From assembly GCA_963676045.1 (NCBI GenBank), contig OY780938.1, positions 1,054,001 to 1,118,000 on the forward strand: 64,000 nucleotides of DNA, in the 5' to 3' direction. A program made the position numbers and the translations under genes. Below the pieces are notes generated by a model, which made no database searches, was not told the DNA's origin, and saw only the letters and a list, made by a program, of their open reading frames with translations. The stretch comes from Methanogranum sp963676045 (GTDB taxonomy: Archaea > Thermoplasmatota > Thermoplasmata > Methanomassiliicoccales > Methanomethylophilaceae). Below are positions 33,359 to 42,234 of this stretch, piece by piece; position 1 is the first letter of the stretch, and each line of letters opens with the position of its first letter.

Positions 33359-34180
33359 ATGGACCCCGTGATCGTCTTCGCATTGATCGCCGTCGGCATT
33401 TTCGCAGGCATCATCGGAGCGATATTCGGATTGGGAGGAGGAATAATATTCGTTCCTTTCCTTACGATATTGTTCGGGCTCGAGGCGAACGAAGCGGTCG
33501 CGGTGAGTCTCATCGGCATAGTCGCCTCTTCTGCGGGTGCAGCCTCCTCATATGTCAGATCGGGGCGTTCCAACATAAGATTGGGATTGCTGCTCGAGAC
33601 GACAACGGTGATCGGAGCCATAATAGGTGCTTTCCTGGCAGGGATCATGGAGAACTGGATGCTTCTTTGCATATTCTCCATCATGCTCGTATACAGTTCC
33701 CTGCACATGCTGATGCATAAGGAATACATAACCGAGCCAGTGAAAGATGAGTGCGGACCCCTGGTGTTCCAATACGAGAACGACGACGGGGAGATGCGTC
33801 AATACAAAGTGGAGAATTTGAAAAGCGGGATGTCTGGATGTGCCGTGGCGGGAGTGCTCGCTTCCATGACGGGCGTCGGAGGCGGGGCGATCAAGGTCCC
33901 TTTGATGAACCTGCGCATGCATGTTCCGATAAAGGTCGCAAGCGCCACCAGCAACTACATGATCGGGATAACCTCGCTATCGGGTGCCATAATCTTCTTC
34001 CTTAATGGCGATGTCCTCTTGGATTATGCGGCCGGCATCGCGATAGGTGCGTTCATAGGGGCGTTGATCGGTGTCAAGATATCTGGGCGCATGAAATCCG
34101 ATTCGATGAGGACATACCTCGCATTCGTCCTATTGGTAGTCGCGGCGGTAGAACTGATAAAAGCAGGGGGGTTCATATGA
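33359..34180 (+). CDS. TauE/SafE (TSUP) family anion exporter
   Basis: 273 residues with eight or so hydrophobic spans. The duplicated family signature is visible as GAIFGLGGGIIFVPFL near the start and ASMTGVGGGAIKVPLMN in the second half. TSUP proteins move sulfite, sulfonates or related anions. A hydrophilic insert (VKDECGPLVFQYENDDGEM) lies between the halves. Overlaps the DUF1634 gene by four bases, a known pairing. Confidence 0.88.
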   Translation: MDPVIVFALIAVGIFAGIIGAIFGLGGGIIFVPFLTILFGLEANEAVAVSLIGIVASSAGAASSYVRSGRSNIRLGLLLETTTVIGAIIGAFLAGIMENWMLLCIFSIMLVYSSLHMLMHKEYITEPVKDECGPLVFQYENDDGEMRQYKVENLKSGMSGCAVAGVLASMTGVGGGAIKVPLMNLRMHVPIKVASATSNYMIGITSLSGAIIFFLNGDVLLDYAAGIAIGAFIGALIGVKISGRMKSDSMRTYLAFVLLVVAAVELIKAGGFI

Positions 34181-34446
34181 ATCCGTCAAAGGCCACCGCC
34201 TTCACTATGAGGCTGTTCGTAGCCGTGGGAATCGCCGTCATGGCCATAGGCCTCGCATTATCTGGAAGGGAACATGGCGAGGACATCATATGGTTAGGGA
34301 TGCTGATCCTCTTGTGCTCACCGCTATTGGGTATCCTCACGACATTGGTCGCCCTTGTATCTGAGAAGGATTGGCTTTGGGCGAAGATAGCGATCGTGCT
34401 CGCGGTCATAATATCCGCTGAGATCGCGATTTCCATCCTGTTCTAA
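34177..34446 (+). CDS. DUF1634 small membrane protein
   Basis: 89 residues with three hydrophobic segments (AVGIAVMAIGLALSG, LGMLILLCSPLLGILTTLVAL and IAIVLAVIISAEIAISI). Size, topology and position right after a TSUP exporter, with start and stop overlapping, match DUF1634. It is presumably an accessory subunit of the exporter. Confidence 0.8.
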   Translation: MNPSKATAFTMRLFVAVGIAVMAIGLALSGREHGEDIIWLGMLILLCSPLLGILTTLVALVSEKDWLWAKIAIVLAVIISAEIAISILF

Positions 34447-34488
34447 TAAATATATGGATAGCAATATATTGAACGGGAAGGGAGCACA

Positions 34489-34584
34489 ATGGAACTATCA
34501 ATGGTTCAAATTGCGATAACAGCCATACTCATATGCTTGGCAGCCTATTTTGTCTTCCGTGCTGTTAAAAGTGAAAGAGCGTGA
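34489..34584 (+). CDS. Tiny single-span membrane protein, 31 aa
   Basis: ATG 34489 is preceded by GGGAAGGGAG, a strong ribosome binding site, and by a TATA-like ATATATT. The product is one hydrophobic helix (IAITAILICLAAYFVF) with a basic end (RAVKSERA). The stop overlaps the start region of the GNAT gene. It looks like a real microprotein, of unknown role. Confidence 0.55.
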   Translation: MELSMVQIAITAILICLAAYFVFRAVKSERA

Positions 34585-34861
34585 TAACATCGAGCCTCAG
34601 CTAGCATACGAGGATACCGAGTGTGGTGGACGGTTCAGATTGACCCTCGATGGCCTAGACGTCGGACATGTCACATTCGTCAGATTGTCCGAGAACATGA
34701 TAGACCTCAATCATACAGTTGTCAAGAAGGAATGCGAAGGACGCGGATACGGCAAGATCCTGGTCAACGCGGTATTGGATATGGCCAAACAGAAAGGATT
34801 GATCGTCATACCCTCCTGCTCATATGCGGAACATCTCATGAAGAAGATGGGGCCGCAATAA
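34571..34861 (+). CDS. Small GNAT-like acetyltransferase (YidJ/CG type)
   Basis: 96 residues if started at GTG 34571; GTG 34559 and TTG 34550 are in frame. The short form of the GNAT fold is evident: DLNHTVVKKECEGRGYGKIL (acetyl-CoA pyrophosphate loop RGYGK) and KGLIVIPSCSYAEHLMKK. These mini-GNATs (about 90 residues) have no known substrate. It overlaps the 31-aa membrane-protein gene, so the two may be coupled. Confidence 0.75.
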   Translation: MKERDNIEPQLAYEDTECGGRFRLTLDGLDVGHVTFVRLSENMIDLNHTVVKKECEGRGYGKILVNAVLDMAKQKGLIVIPSCSYAEHLMKKMGPQ

Positions 34862-34888
34862 CATCAGAGAATTGATGTGGATGATGAG

Positions 34889-34972
34889 TGCAAGGGATGG
34901 GATTTGAACCCAAGAACCACTAAGGATTAGGCCCTGAACCTAACGTCGTTGGCCAAGCTTGACTACCCTTGC
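34889..34972 (-). tRNA. tRNA-Leu (anticodon CAG)
   Basis: Acceptor GCAAGGG/CCCTTGC with discriminator A. The anticodon stem TTAGG/CCTAA closes loop TTCAGGG, giving CAG. A long variable arm (TCCTTAGTGGTTCTT region) marks a class II tRNA; the T-loop is GTTCAAATC. CCA is not encoded. No intron. Confidence 0.92.
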
Positions 34973-35063
34973 TACGGGGAAGTCTATCGCTTCATTGTAG
35001 ATAAAAGTGATTGTGCATATCAGTCGCCTGATATGCAAGGTTTGAAAACATCGTATCCTTTGA

Positions 35064-35282
35064 TCAGGCTTTCATGATCTTCATCCATCCACCAGACTCG
35101 TAGATGGCAAGACCCCTCTTCTTGAGTATAGTCTCAAATTCAGTCCAATCAATCACATCAAGCCTGTTGTTCTTACCCTTTGTGAATTGTACTCCGCTGG
35201 TTCCCTTTACCTTGCCGGGCTTAAGGCCCTTGTTGTTCGCAATCGTCTTCGCTTTTACGATATCGATCTTTTCCATGACCAT
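35064..35282 (-). CDS. Small basic protein, 72 aa, unknown
   Basis: ATG 35282 has GAGGGAGGG six bases upstream. The product is rich in Lys and Gly (IANNKGLKPGKVKGTSG), with a C-terminal helix (EFETILKKRGLAIYESG). No transmembrane or zinc motif. It stands alone between tRNA-Leu and the phosphomutase homologue. No family recognised with confidence. Confidence 0.6.
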   Translation of the reverse strand: MVMEKIDIVKAKTIANNKGLKPGKVKGTSGVQFTKGKNNRLDVIDWTEFETILKKRGLAIYESGGWMKIMKA

Positions 35283-35462
35283 CTTTTTCCCTCCCTCATG
35301 CGCCAGGCATGCTGAATGAAATATCCAGATGTACAGTATTTAAATGTTATCCGAAAAAATGACCATCGAAGCTCGTTTTTGAAAGTTTTTCACATGTAAA
35401 GGATAGCCAGAAAAATATTCGGATGACAAATAATATCAAGACGATAATCACTACATCTCATC

Positions 35463-36806
35463 ATGGGAGAAGAACAGGTCCTCAACCTTAATTCCGCAAG
35501 GAACATGGTCATGACCCCTGAAGAAGTGATGAAGTTCGGAAAGGTCTTTGGAGGCCCTGGCATGTCGGTGGTCATCGGCAGGGATTGCAATCCCGCCAGT
35601 ATTATGATGATGAATGCCTTCGCAGCTGGACTTCTCTCGGTAGGCGCCGATGTATGGGATGCGGGAATCATGCCCACTCCTGCAGTGGCGTACGCCTCAA
35701 GAGACCATGATTTCTTTGTCATGGTCGGAATGCCCGACAAGATAGACGACCTTCCCAAAGGGAGGATCTTCAACAAGGATGGTTCTCCGTTCAGCAGGGA
35801 CTCGCTGAGAGACCTCATAAGGAGATACAACGACGACGATTTCCATCTTCAGACCTATGAAAAGACTGGCACTGTGCATCAGATGAACAGGGTGGCACAG
35901 GGATATATCGAATTCATATCGAAATCCCATAAAAGCCATAAAACACCAGTCATACTGGATTGCGGTTGCGGAAGCACCTCGTTGTGCGCACCCCAGATAT
36001 TGGCAAGGATGGAATGCTACCTCACATGCATACACGGCCAATTGGACGAGGATTTCAAACCTAGGCCTTCGGGCATATCCAACAGCGACATAGCAAGCAC
36101 CAACGAGCTTGTCGCCAGCAACACCGGATGCATAGGAATAGCACTCAATGGTGACGGAACGCGTCTTGCCCTTATCGACGAGGCAGGCAGATATGTGTCA
36201 TTGGAAGAGATGCTGGCACTGATCCTCCTGCATTTGAAGCCGAGCGTACTGGTGCTGCCAGTTAACATGTCCGCACTGGTCGACGATGCATTCTACGGAA
36301 AGATCGGCGATGAACCCAACCTCAAGCAGGATGAATCCAGAAAGATAATAAGGACCGACGGTACACTGGAATCCACTTCGAATACTCTGAAGAAGGAAGG
36401 CACCGGATTGGGCATCACCAATGACGGCGGATTCGTCTTCTCCGAATCCCTGCTGTGCCCTGATGCGATACATGCCAGCATGATCCTCTGCGAGATCTCT
36501 AGCAAGAACAGCATCAGGGAGATGATCTCCCTTTTCCCCAAATACATAGTCATAAACGATGTCGTCCATTATTCCGGAAACCGCGAGGTGTTCGGAAAGA
36601 AGATAGGGGAGAAACTGGCAAACATAGAATGCGATAGCGTCTATTCGATCAAAGGATGGCGCGTCAGCATGAAGAACGGATGGTTCACGATATCCTTCGA
36701 CGACGACACCCCGGATTATGTCAGCATCGTATCCGAATCGAGGGACAAGGCATATGCGATAAGCATGATGGAGATGGCGAAGGGCCTGGTCTTGAGATGC
36801 GTCTGA
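35463..36806 (+). CDS. Phosphohexomutase-like protein lacking catalytic motifs
   Basis: 447 residues. The alpha-D-phosphohexomutase architecture is visible: VVIGRDCNPAS near the start, AGIMPTPAVAYA, a domain-2 GCGSTS turn, GIALNGDGTRLALIDE, and ITNDGG in domain 3. But the phosphoserine loop TASHNP is replaced by MVGMPDKID, with no Ser or His. The metal loop DGDxDR is reduced to NGDGTR and the sugar loop GEESGG is lost. It is unlikely to isomerise sugar phosphates; a regulatory or scaffold role is more plausible. Confidence 0.7.
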   Translation: MGEEQVLNLNSARNMVMTPEEVMKFGKVFGGPGMSVVIGRDCNPASIMMMNAFAAGLLSVGADVWDAGIMPTPAVAYASRDHDFFVMVGMPDKIDDLPKGRIFNKDGSPFSRDSLRDLIRRYNDDDFHLQTYEKTGTVHQMNRVAQGYIEFISKSHKSHKTPVILDCGCGSTSLCAPQILARMECYLTCIHGQLDEDFKPRPSGISNSDIASTNELVASNTGCIGIALNGDGTRLALIDEAGRYVSLEEMLALILLHLKPSVLVLPVNMSALVDDAFYGKIGDEPNLKQDESRKIIRTDGTLESTSNTLKKEGTGLGITNDGGFVFSESLLCPDAIHASMILCEISSKNSIREMISLFPKYIVINDVVHYSGNREVFGKKIGEKLANIECDSVYSIKGWRVSMKNGWFTISFDDDTPDYVSIVSESRDKAYAISMMEMAKGLVLRCV

Positions 36807-37181
36807 TCAGAAGACCAATTCCAACTTTACCTCTTCTCCGTTGGAATTGTACGCCTTCCAACTGGTCCTGTCATAGGGCTGGCATGTTATGAAATGGACC
36901 CCGCCCATCTGGCCGAAGAATACTTTGTCCGCCTCCGACGGCCTGTTGGAAAAACCAGGATGGGAGTGGGCGCTTCCAGACCTGCTGTAATCTATAGGGG
37001 TCATCCATTCGTTTATGAAACTGTGACTCTCTCCAAAGATCGAACCTGGCACGAGAAGCATCTCTGTTACGACCCCTTCCTCCTCCCGATGATAGCATAT
37101 GAATTCATCAGGATACGTGGACTTCGCGGATTCGTTGAATCCGTCGATGAAATCCACGCTCACTCCATAGATTCTCTTCAT
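36807..37181 (-). CDS. JAMM/MPN metalloprotease (archaeal deubiquitinase-like)
   Basis: 124 residues from ATG 37181, whose codon overlaps the upstream TGA (ATGA). The JAMM zinc motif is GSAHSHPGFSNRPSEADK (HxHP, then S-x-x-D), with an upstream Glu in EFICYHREE. Single-domain archaeal JAMM proteins remove ubiquitin-like SAMPs from targets. It is co-translated with the NAD kinase fusion, an unusual partner. The stop lies directly against the stop of the convergent mutase-like gene. Confidence 0.85.
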   Translation of the reverse strand: MKRIYGVSVDFIDGFNESAKSTYPDEFICYHREEEGVVTEMLLVPGSIFGESHSFINEWMTPIDYSRSGSAHSHPGFSNRPSEADKVFFGQMGGVHFITCQPYDRTSWKAYNSNGEEVKLELVF

Positions 37182-38785
37182 ATCGTGTTCACCAGCTTCT
37201 CGCGCACACGCCTGTAGAAATCCGTGTTGAACCTTATGAACCTGGACTTGCGACCTGATGCGCTTATGTCTATGGAGGATCTGCCAGCCATCTGGAATTC
37301 CTCCTGCCCATCTGTGACGATAAGGCATCCCTTGTCCATTATGGACTCAACGGTGACCTTGGCACCGAGCGGTACCACAAATGGCCTGGATGCGAATTTG
37401 TAGGCGGCCATCGGAACTATGACCATGCCGTTGACATTGGGATCGATTATAGGTGCACCGAGGCTCATGGCGTAGCATGTGGAGCCCGTCGGTGTGGATA
37501 CTATTATGCCATCCGCACGCACCTCTGTCATGAGATGGTCGTTGACATAGACCTTGAAATGCCTTATCTTCGCGATCGTGTCCGTATGGACCACGACCTC
37601 GTTCACACCGTCCGCGAGATATTCGCCGTTGTAACGGACTATGACCCTGGTCCTCTCCTCGACCGTGTATTCTCCGCGACGCAGCTTGGCTATGCCCTCT
37701 TCGATGTCTTTGACATCGATCTCCGCGAGGAATCCTACCCCTCCTGCGTTTATACCTATCAAAGGGGCCGAGTTCTTGTTCAACGCCCTTAGTATCGTGC
37801 CGTCCCCTCCGATCGTTATTATGATGTCCACGTCCATCTCGTCGATCGGACATCCTTTCACGCCCAATTCTTTTGCGATGGCATCGTCGAGTAGTATCTC
37901 CTCGCCTTCCAACGCAGCCATCACACGTTCTGTGTACTCGCGGGCCGTGGATATCCCGACATTGGCGCTTATGCCGTACCTTGACCTCTCCTTCGGGTTT
38001 CCTTTCTTCATTATGAAATCGTACACCTTCCTGTCACCGAATGCTATGAAATTGGAACGCATGTCGAGATTGAACGGCATGTTCAACGGCTCCCCCTCGA
38101 GATCGAACACCTCTCCCCCAGCCTCTTTCAGGATCAGATAGCTGGCGGCTATGTCGACCACCCTTATCGCACGGTCGTATTTCTCGGAATGCATCATGTA
38201 TCCGTCGGCCTGACCCTCGGCCACTAGCTCCATCTCCAATGATGCGCAGCCGTATGAACGCGATGACTTGACCCTCTTCACAAGGACGAAGCTGTCGGGA
38301 TGCGCTCCGTTGCCTAGATATATCATCATGAACAGGTCCTTGAGGTCAGAATTCTTTTTTGCGTGTATCCTCACACCGTTCTTGAATGCCCCCTTCCCCT
38401 TCTCGGCCGTGATCACATCCCCGGTGACCAGATTCTTAAGGTATGCTGTGTGTATGCCCTTGAGGTCATTCTTCCCTATTGCCATGGATATTGTGAAAAG
38501 CGGCACGCCTGCTACCGCGTTGGATGTGCCGTCTATCGGGTCTAGCACCATCGTTTCCTCGGCCCCGTTATCTACAAAACCTATCTCCTCGCTGAGCACA
38601 TTGAGCTGGATCTTGTTCCTTACAAGGTAGTCGAGGACCGTGTTCTCCGCTATCTTGTCTATCTGCGAGGTGTCCGTACCGTCTGCCCCCATCCCGAGGC
38701 AGCACCCCTTCTCACATGAGGGGATCTTTGAGATTGCCTCCCCGACGGCATCGGCGATGCAGGCGAGGGTGTCCATGAGCGTCAT
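37178..38785 (-). CDS. Fused inositol-phosphatase-family phosphatase and NAD kinase
   Basis: 535 residues from ATG 38785. The N-terminal half is an IMPase/FBPase domain: metal site LDPIDGTSNAVAGVPLF, upstream EE in NVLSEEIGF, and VDIAASYLILKEAGG. The C-terminal half is an NAD kinase: IITIGGDGTILRA, GINAGGVGFL, STPTGSTCYAMSLG. The same fusion is known from Methanocaldococcus, where it acts as NADP phosphatase plus NAD kinase, so one protein can set the NAD/NADP balance. The frame stays open upstream of 38785, but the domain begins there. Confidence 0.9.
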   Translation of the reverse strand: MTLMDTLACIADAVGEAISKIPSCEKGCCLGMGADGTDTSQIDKIAENTVLDYLVRNKIQLNVLSEEIGFVDNGAEETMVLDPIDGTSNAVAGVPLFTISMAIGKNDLKGIHTAYLKNLVTGDVITAEKGKGAFKNGVRIHAKKNSDLKDLFMMIYLGNGAHPDSFVLVKRVKSSRSYGCASLEMELVAEGQADGYMMHSEKYDRAIRVVDIAASYLILKEAGGEVFDLEGEPLNMPFNLDMRSNFIAFGDRKVYDFIMKKGNPKERSRYGISANVGISTAREYTERVMAALEGEEILLDDAIAKELGVKGCPIDEMDVDIIITIGGDGTILRALNKNSAPLIGINAGGVGFLAEIDVKDIEEGIAKLRRGEYTVEERTRVIVRYNGEYLADGVNEVVVHTDTIAKIRHFKVYVNDHLMTEVRADGIIVSTPTGSTCYAMSLGAPIIDPNVNGMVIVPMAAYKFASRPFVVPLGAKVTVESIMDKGCLIVTDGQEEFQMAGRSSIDISASGRKSRFIRFNTDFYRRVREKLVNTI

Positions 38786-38870
38786 AATGAACACACATAG
38801 CGTACCCCCTCTTTTTAGGATTTTGCAATCAAAACGATTGTTGTTATATTCGGATGACATCGGGAACCTC

Positions 38871-39536
38871 ATGGAGACCTTGAAAGATGCCCATGACATG
38901 GTGTTCTCTGAGAAGGGGAGGATATACACCAGGTCCATCGACCCCGGCAACCGGGTGTACGGTGAGAGGCTTCTATCGATAAGAAGCGAGGAATACAGGG
39001 AATGGTCGCCTCAGAGGAGCAAACTTTCCGCATACATCACGAACGGCGGAAGGGCGTTACCGTTCACCAAGGACTGCAAGGTCCTGTACCTGGGGGCCTC
39101 CAGCGGGACGACCTCGTCCCATGTTTCAGATATCGTGTCCGAAGGGAAGGTATATTGCGTGGAGTTCGCACCGAGGATGTTCAGGGAATTGGTGAGGACC
39201 TGCGAGCGCAGACCCAATATGATGCCCATACTCGCGGACGCGACCAACCCCTCGGAATACCAATTCATGGTTGGGCCGGTAGATGTCGTGTATGCGGATG
39301 TCGCACAGAAGAACCAAGCGGACATAATCGCGAATAACATGGATGTGTTCGGTGCAAGGAAGGGCATGGTCGCGATAAAGGCCCGCTCCGAGGATGTCAC
39401 TGCAGACCCTAGGACCATCTTCAAGGCCGCAGAGGAGAGATTGAAGGCGAGAGGGTTCAGGATACTGGACTCCAAAAGCCTTGAACCATTCGAGAATTCC
39501 CACCAGATGATCGTATTCGAAAAGGTGATCGAATGA
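38871..39536 (+). CDS. flpA: Fibrillarin-like rRNA/tRNA 2'-O-methyltransferase
   Basis: 221 residues from ATG 38871. YTRSIDPGNRVYGERLL near the start, SAYITNGGRALPF, SAM motif VLYLGASSGTTSSHVSDIV, VYADVAQKNQADI, and AIKARSEDVTADP are all fibrillarin landmarks. It works with Nop5 and L7Ae in C/D box sRNPs. No nop5 gene lies next to it here, unlike many archaea. A TATA-like TTATATT (38842-38848) is upstream. Overlaps the Nudix start by four bases. Confidence 0.93.
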   Translation: METLKDAHDMVFSEKGRIYTRSIDPGNRVYGERLLSIRSEEYREWSPQRSKLSAYITNGGRALPFTKDCKVLYLGASSGTTSSHVSDIVSEGKVYCVEFAPRMFRELVRTCERRPNMMPILADATNPSEYQFMVGPVDVVYADVAQKNQADIIANNMDVFGARKGMVAIKARSEDVTADPRTIFKAAEERLKARGFRILDSKSLEPFENSHQMIVFEKVIE

Positions 39537-39892
39537 CCAAGCACACGGTCTATTCCGTCGCATTCGAGGACGACCGCTTCCTGATGGTCTACAATCCAAA
39601 AAGGAATGGATGGGAGATGCCTGGAGGGAGCATTGAGAGGGGGGAGACCGTCGAACAGGGCGCCAAGCGCGAATTCCTGGAGGAAGCGGGATATGATATC
39701 GAGATAGTCGCCGTAAGGGACCTCTTGTATTGCGATGTGTGCGCATGCAGGCTTTTGAACAAGAAGAATCAGGATTGGGAGATGAAATCGGCACTTTTCT
39801 CCGAACTACCTCGGAACCTCTCATTCGACAGGGCGGAATATGAGGACGTCATACCTTGGGCGAAATCCAAGCTAAACGGTAAATACCCATAA
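39533..39892 (+). CDS. Nudix hydrolase
   Basis: 119 residues. The Nudix box is complete: GGSIERGETVEQGAKREF continuing to LEEAGYDI (Gx5Ex7REUxEExGU). Short single-domain form with strands MVYNPKRNGWEMPG before it. The substrate, a nucleoside diphosphate linked to another group, cannot be named. Coupled to fibrillarin by ATGA overlap. Confidence 0.88.
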   Translation: MTKHTVYSVAFEDDRFLMVYNPKRNGWEMPGGSIERGETVEQGAKREFLEEAGYDIEIVAVRDLLYCDVCACRLLNKKNQDWEMKSALFSELPRNLSFDRAEYEDVIPWAKSKLNGKYP

Positions 39893-39916
39893 ATGCTCAC
39901 AGATGACGGAGATAAA

Positions 39917-40333
39917 ATGGTATACTGTCCCAACTGCGGAGCTAACAACGATACAGGCTCCAAATACTGTGCCGTATGCGGAAAGGAATTCCCATCTCAG
40001 AACACGGGATTCGATCCATACGATACAACTAGGAACGATCCCCGCACGAACTGCAATTCCAACTGCAACAACACTGGGTACGAAGAGAAAAGCATAGCAT
40101 TGGCTGTTTTCCTCAGCGTCATACTGCCCGGCCTGGGGGTCATTTACATAGGGAAGACGACAGAGGGATTCCTGATGCTGATACTCGCACTTCTGTGCCT
40201 GTTCTCAGGGTTCTTACTTGTGTTCCCATGGTTCGCATGTGTTGTCATCTGGCTCGTGTCATTGATATACACAGCCGTGAAAGCGGGGGAATACAACAGT
40301 ACACTTCGCAGCACGGGTCACCCACCGTGGTAA
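39917..40333 (+). CDS. Zinc-ribbon membrane protein, TM2-like
   Basis: 138 residues from ATG 39917, chosen because GGAG lies five bases ahead; ATG 39893 is in frame. An N-terminal zinc ribbon (MVYCPNCGANNDTGSKYCAVCGK, split as CPNC and CAVC), an Asn-rich linker, then two hydrophobic helices with VILPGLGVIYIGKTTEG between strands, a TM2-domain pattern. Function unknown; such proteins are widespread in archaea. Confidence 0.75.
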   Translation: MVYCPNCGANNDTGSKYCAVCGKEFPSQNTGFDPYDTTRNDPRTNCNSNCNNTGYEEKSIALAVFLSVILPGLGVIYIGKTTEGFLMLILALLCLFSGFLLVFPWFACVVIWLVSLIYTAVKAGEYNSTLRSTGHPPW

Positions 40334-40422
40334 AGAAGTATATAAAAGGTGAAGCTTTTAATACTCGGTATCATTTCGAGTGTTAAGCCTCGCCGCCTAT
40401 ATAATGATCGGAGAATCAACAT

Positions 40423-40878
40423 ATGGCAAGAATGCAAACAAGAAGAAAGGGCAAATCGTGCTCAAAACGCCCCATGATCAGCGAAAATCCCGCATGGGTT
40501 CCCCTCAACGCCACCGAGATAGGGGACCTAGTTGAGAAATTCGCCAAAGAGGGAATCGTATCTGCAAAGATAGGACTCATCCTCAGGGACCAGTACGGAG
40601 TTCCGAATGTTAAACTAGCAACAGGAAAAGACCTTACTGAGATCATGTCGGAAAGAGGAGTTCTACCTTCCCTTCCAGAAGACCTCTCTAACCTTATGAG
40701 ACGCGCCATCGACCTCAATGTTCACGTAAAAGAGAACAAGGGAGATTACGCCAACAAAAGGGGTCTTGAGTTGATCGAAGCCAGGATAAGGAGGCTTGAG
40801 CGCTATTACAAGAGAAATGGCGTTCTACCAACAACCTGGAAGTATTCACTCAAGAACGCAGAGCTTATGCTCAAGTGA
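40423..40878 (+). CDS. rps15: Ribosomal protein S15 (uS15)
   Basis: 151 residues, archaeal length. ARMQTRRKGKSCSKRP start, then LVEKFAKEGIVSAKIGLILRD, IDLNVHVKENKGDYANKRGL (split), and RIRRLERYYKRNGVLP. It binds 16S rRNA in the platform. The order S15 followed by a DHH phosphoesterase is common in archaea. TATA-type sequence TTTAATACT lies about 70 bases upstream. Confidence 0.95.
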   Translation: MARMQTRRKGKSCSKRPMISENPAWVPLNATEIGDLVEKFAKEGIVSAKIGLILRDQYGVPNVKLATGKDLTEIMSERGVLPSLPEDLSNLMRRAIDLNVHVKENKGDYANKRGLELIEARIRRLERYYKRNGVLPTTWKYSLKNAELMLK

Positions 40879-40884
40879 GGATTC

Positions 40885-42234
40885 ATGGACGACAACGTCC
40901 TACCTTCCAAACTTCTTAATCATTTATCTCATGCTGCAGAAATAGTTCGCAGCCATGAATTCATACAGATATACTCTCACTATGATGCTGACGGCATATC
41001 AGCCGCCGCAATCATCGCGAAGACGATGCTCCGCGAAGGAAAAGAATTCAGGGTCACACTTTTCACTACCCTGAACGACGCTAACATGGAGATCGTGAAG
41101 AACACGGATGCCGACTGCATAATAATGACCGATCTCGGGGCATCCTACATCAAGGACCTCGATTCGATGAAATGCGACATCGTCGTATTGGACCATCACA
41201 CCGTATACGATGAGGCGAAGAGGATATGCTACGCCAATCCCCATCTCTACAATATCGACGGGATGACCTCCGGATGCGGCGCAACGATGGCGTTCCTATT
41301 CTCCATCACAATGGATAAGAAGAATTGGGACCTTGTTCAAGTGGCGTTCGCAGGCATCGCCGGCGACAGGCAGCACATCAACGGCCTGACGGGCCTGAAC
41401 ACATACCTTCTGAATGGCGGTATCGAAAGAGGATTCATAGTGATGGCGGAGGGATCGCTGATACCTCTCGGAGAATTGACAGCGGAACTATTCGCATCCA
41501 CAGATCCATACGTGCGCGGCGTAAGCGGCAATGTCAACGGGGTCGCCAAACTGCTAGATGATGCGAGGATAGACCATTCTAAACATTTCAAGGACCTCAC
41601 AGACGAAGAGAAGAGAAGATTGACCTCTCTGATGACAGTGAGATTAGTACAACAGGGGGTGTCACTGCAGACCCTCATCGAGGTCTCCCGCACAAGATAT
41701 TACCTCCCAGGATGGGAGATGGATGCGGAAGCGCTCTCGTCCATATTGAACGGGTGCGGACGCCTTGGCCTCATGGGCGTAGGTATCGGAGCGGGCATCG
41801 GCGACAAGGCCTGCCTGAGACAAGCTGAGGAGATTGAGGCTGAATCCCGCAGACAGATCATGAACGGCGTATTATCGTTGGACAATATCGGCCTTCGACA
41901 GATGAAGAACATCCAATGGTTCGACAGCTCCACCTCAGGGTTCACCGGCATCATATGTGGGATCGCAATGCAATTCATCGGCGACCATAGGAAACCCACG
42001 ATAGGCATAAACAGTTCCGAGGGACTTGCGAAGGTCTCATCCAGAGGGATGTGGGAACAATTGGACAGAGGCGTCGACCTCTCAAAAGCACTTAAGACCT
42101 CTTGCGAATCCGTCGGAGGCAACGGCGGCGGACATAAGATAGCTAGCGGCGGTTCATTCGACCCATCCAAGATGGAACAGTTCCTTCAGACCCTCGACAA
42201 GGTCGTCGGCGAACAACAGGTCAACGCCAAGTGA
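40885..42234 (+). CDS. DHH-family phosphoesterase (archaeal RecJ-like)
   Basis: 449 residues. Motif I SHYDADGISAAAIIAK, motif II DLGAS, motif III VVLDHHTVYDE, a downstream GIAGDRQHINGLTG, and a C-terminal DHHA1 domain with GGNGGGHKIASGGS. Archaeal members are single-strand nucleases related to RecJ and Cdc45, some acting with GINS at the replication fork. Six bases after S15. Its 3' end overlaps the convergent kae1 gene by 14 bases. Confidence 0.88.
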   Translation: MDDNVLPSKLLNHLSHAAEIVRSHEFIQIYSHYDADGISAAAIIAKTMLREGKEFRVTLFTTLNDANMEIVKNTDADCIIMTDLGASYIKDLDSMKCDIVVLDHHTVYDEAKRICYANPHLYNIDGMTSGCGATMAFLFSITMDKKNWDLVQVAFAGIAGDRQHINGLTGLNTYLLNGGIERGFIVMAEGSLIPLGELTAELFASTDPYVRGVSGNVNGVAKLLDDARIDHSKHFKDLTDEEKRRLTSLMTVRLVQQGVSLQTLIEVSRTRYYLPGWEMDAEALSSILNGCGRLGLMGVGIGAGIGDKACLRQAEEIEAESRRQIMNGVLSLDNIGLRQMKNIQWFDSSTSGFTGIICGIAMQFIGDHRKPTIGINSSEGLAKVSSRGMWEQLDRGVDLSKALKTSCESVGGNGGGHKIASGGSFDPSKMEQFLQTLDKVVGEQQVNAK

